A DNA stretch of 64,000 nucleotides, taken from positions 78,995 to 142,994 of the forward strand of contig CAMUZR010000006.1 of the NCBI GenBank assembly GCA_947165255.1. The letters run 5' to 3'. Shown here piece after piece: positions 62,863 to 64,000 of this stretch. Within the stretch, counting starts at the first letter, position 1. Every line of letters starts with the position of its first letter. The stretch comes from an uncultured Bacteroidales bacterium (GTDB lineage Bacteria > Bacteroidota > Bacteroidia > Bacteroidales > P3). The position numbers were made by a program, and so were the translations under genes. A model generated the notes under the pieces. It was given only the letters and a program-made list of their open reading frames with translations, had not been told where the DNA came from and made no database searches.

Positions 62863-64000
62863 TTAGTTGTTATTTAATTAGTTTGTTTTGTGTGTTTCTC
62901 TTAATGTGAGCTGTATTGTCTGCTATTATCATATGTATTAATTTATTCATTGTTTAGTGGAGACGCTCCTGTATGATGATGGCTTCAGTCCTGTTGTGTG
63001 TCTACTCCTCATTCCAATAAGGATAATAGAACAAATAACGTAGGAGTATGTATAAAAATTGCATCTATTTATAAAAAAATATCATGTTCACCTTTATCAT
63101 CGTGCGTAACAACAACTGTTCTAGCCATATTGTATTGGCACTGAGTTCCCGAGCTGTGCGGTGTGGCTGTTGACAACGTGTCGTTCCGCATCTCCATCCT
63201 TATTATATACGTAACAACTTCCCAAAAAACTACACCTGAACCAAAATTTTCTTTTCAGCCCATGGCCTTCATCGCCCTAGAGTGGGATTATCTGAACCCC
63301 CAAATATGTCATAAACCTTATTGACCGATTTGGGTTAAAAGGCACCCTTGGGTTTAGAGTTATTTGCTTGGTGCAAGAGTGTAGGTGTCATTCTGAGATG
63401 GAGTTTCGGCCCAAGAGATCTCTACTCTTCCGGCAGATTGCCTGCGCCTACGTAGGTGCAGTGAGGCAGGTGCAGATTGCAGGTTATACAGTTGGGCTGG
63501 ACTGTAATCCAGCCCAACGAGAACAAAAGGGGATGTCGAACGTCTGCCGCGACGAATGATATGGATTGATTTCATTTCTGCCGTTCGTCACATCTTTCCG
63601 CGCATACCTCCGCTGCCTCTTTGGGACTGCCAATGGACATGTTTCTGTCATTATTGGTGTTAACTGTCATTCACACAATCTTTTATCCGCGCTCTCGGAA
63701 TGTAGTATTTCTAATCAAAATTCTCGTAACGTTAATGTGCGGATAAAAATTGCGCACCATGGCAAAAAAATAACATTTTTTATGATACGCCGACCCTAAT
63801 TGCCATCCATGTCACTCAAAATCCCCCCGATAGAACGTTTCTTAATGCCTTGTTTCTATAAGTAGATGTATTGTAGAGTGTTGTAGTCACCGTGTGCTGT
63901 CTTGGTGTGGCATCGGTTCGGGTTCCCGTCAGCACTCCTGTTTCTTTGTCTTGAACGGAATTAACTTGACACTTTTTTGCGCAAAAAAAAAGCAAAAAGG
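62863..64000. other. Gene-free end of the window
   Basis: About 1.1 kb with no convincing gene on either strand. It contains the upstream region of the giant gene (no clear -7 box), a perfect hairpin at 63492-63517, and at the far right an A-rich TTTTTTGCGC-type sequence that could be a promoter for a gene outside the window. Confidence 0.5.
63492..63517. other. Perfect 10-base hairpin in gene-free DNA
   Basis: TTGGGCTGGA (63492-63501) pairs perfectly with TCCAGCCCAA (63508-63517) around CTGTAA. No T tract follows on either strand, so a terminator role is uncertain. Confidence 0.45.

Noticed and set aside
1..64000. CRISPR arrays, rRNA, tRNA and complete insertion sequences
   Set aside because: No regular spaced repeats, tRNA-like cloverleaf or transposase was seen by eye; covariance-model and repeat searches were not possible here.

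Overview
The window is chromosomal DNA of a Bacteroidota bacterium, most likely an uncultured Bacteroidales. The evidence is the type IX secretion system (T9SS) pair PorU/PorV, a giant secreted protein with a T9SS sorting domain, the promoter signature TAnnTTTG (often TATTTTTGCA) before many genes, and Bacteroidota-typical families such as FloA/NfeD, DUF1846, DUF4369-type TlpA proteins and the 626-residue PurF variant. No rRNA, tRNA, CRISPR array or complete insertion sequence was seen. The genus cannot be named from the sequence alone.

Layout. 1-1838: the 3' end of a surface-protein gene with a FISUMP-like C terminus, and an unknown lipoprotein. 2062-4660: a His-rich Zn/Cd-type P-type ATPase divergent from a Fur-family regulator. 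4719-9833 (minus strand): cinA, a DUF486 membrane protein, a beta-mannosidase lacking an internal domain, and an amidohydrolase-monooxygenase fusion, with almost no space between genes. 9834-12600: an AT-rich accessory island holding a HepT-like remnant, an antitoxin/RelE-type toxin pair between two near-copies of a terminator-promoter cassette, a dGTPase-like HD phosphohydrolase, and an orphan T9SS sorting-domain fragment. 12681-14249: an AAA ATPase and a small membrane protein. 14547-18721: nadC, a YihY-type membrane protein, an RlmL-like methyltransferase and queG. 18726-24741: a B12/radical SAM protein, a TPR protein, and a purF / YiiX-like hydrolase / PAP2 phosphatase operon.

25087-32836: an SDR oxidoreductase behind a long structured leader; a scar region with a frameshifted HipA remnant and a copied tail of a peptidase gene; a two-domain lipoprotein; two bleomycin-hydrolase-type C1 peptidases; a DUF3267 membrane protein; and a TlpA-like thioredoxin. 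33275-41413: one plus-strand run of guaB, two parvulin-type prolyl isomerases, a MoxR ATPase, an unknown exported protein and panB. 41739-46114: DUF1846, a decayed FISUMP-like fragment, and two glycosyltransferases. 46428-53993 (minus strand): DUF2147, floA, nfeD, clpS, ispF, porV and porU. 54087-62862: a PhzF-family enzyme and the 2540-residue repeat protein. The last 1.1 kb has no convincing gene.

How it fits together. Most of the window is housekeeping (NAD, purine, pantothenate, isoprenoid and queuosine synthesis) plus envelope biogenesis. PorU and PorV would process and anchor T9SS cargo such as the giant protein, and the two prolyl isomerases would help fold exported proteins. The accessory signal is concentrated in the 9.8-12.6 kb island and the 25.9-26.4 kb scar, both of which carry toxin-antitoxin debris. 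I see no clearly new multi-gene system. The best leads are the dGTPase/toxin island that ends in a sorting-domain scar, the repeat architecture of the giant protein, and two genes whose promoters imply leaderless mRNAs.
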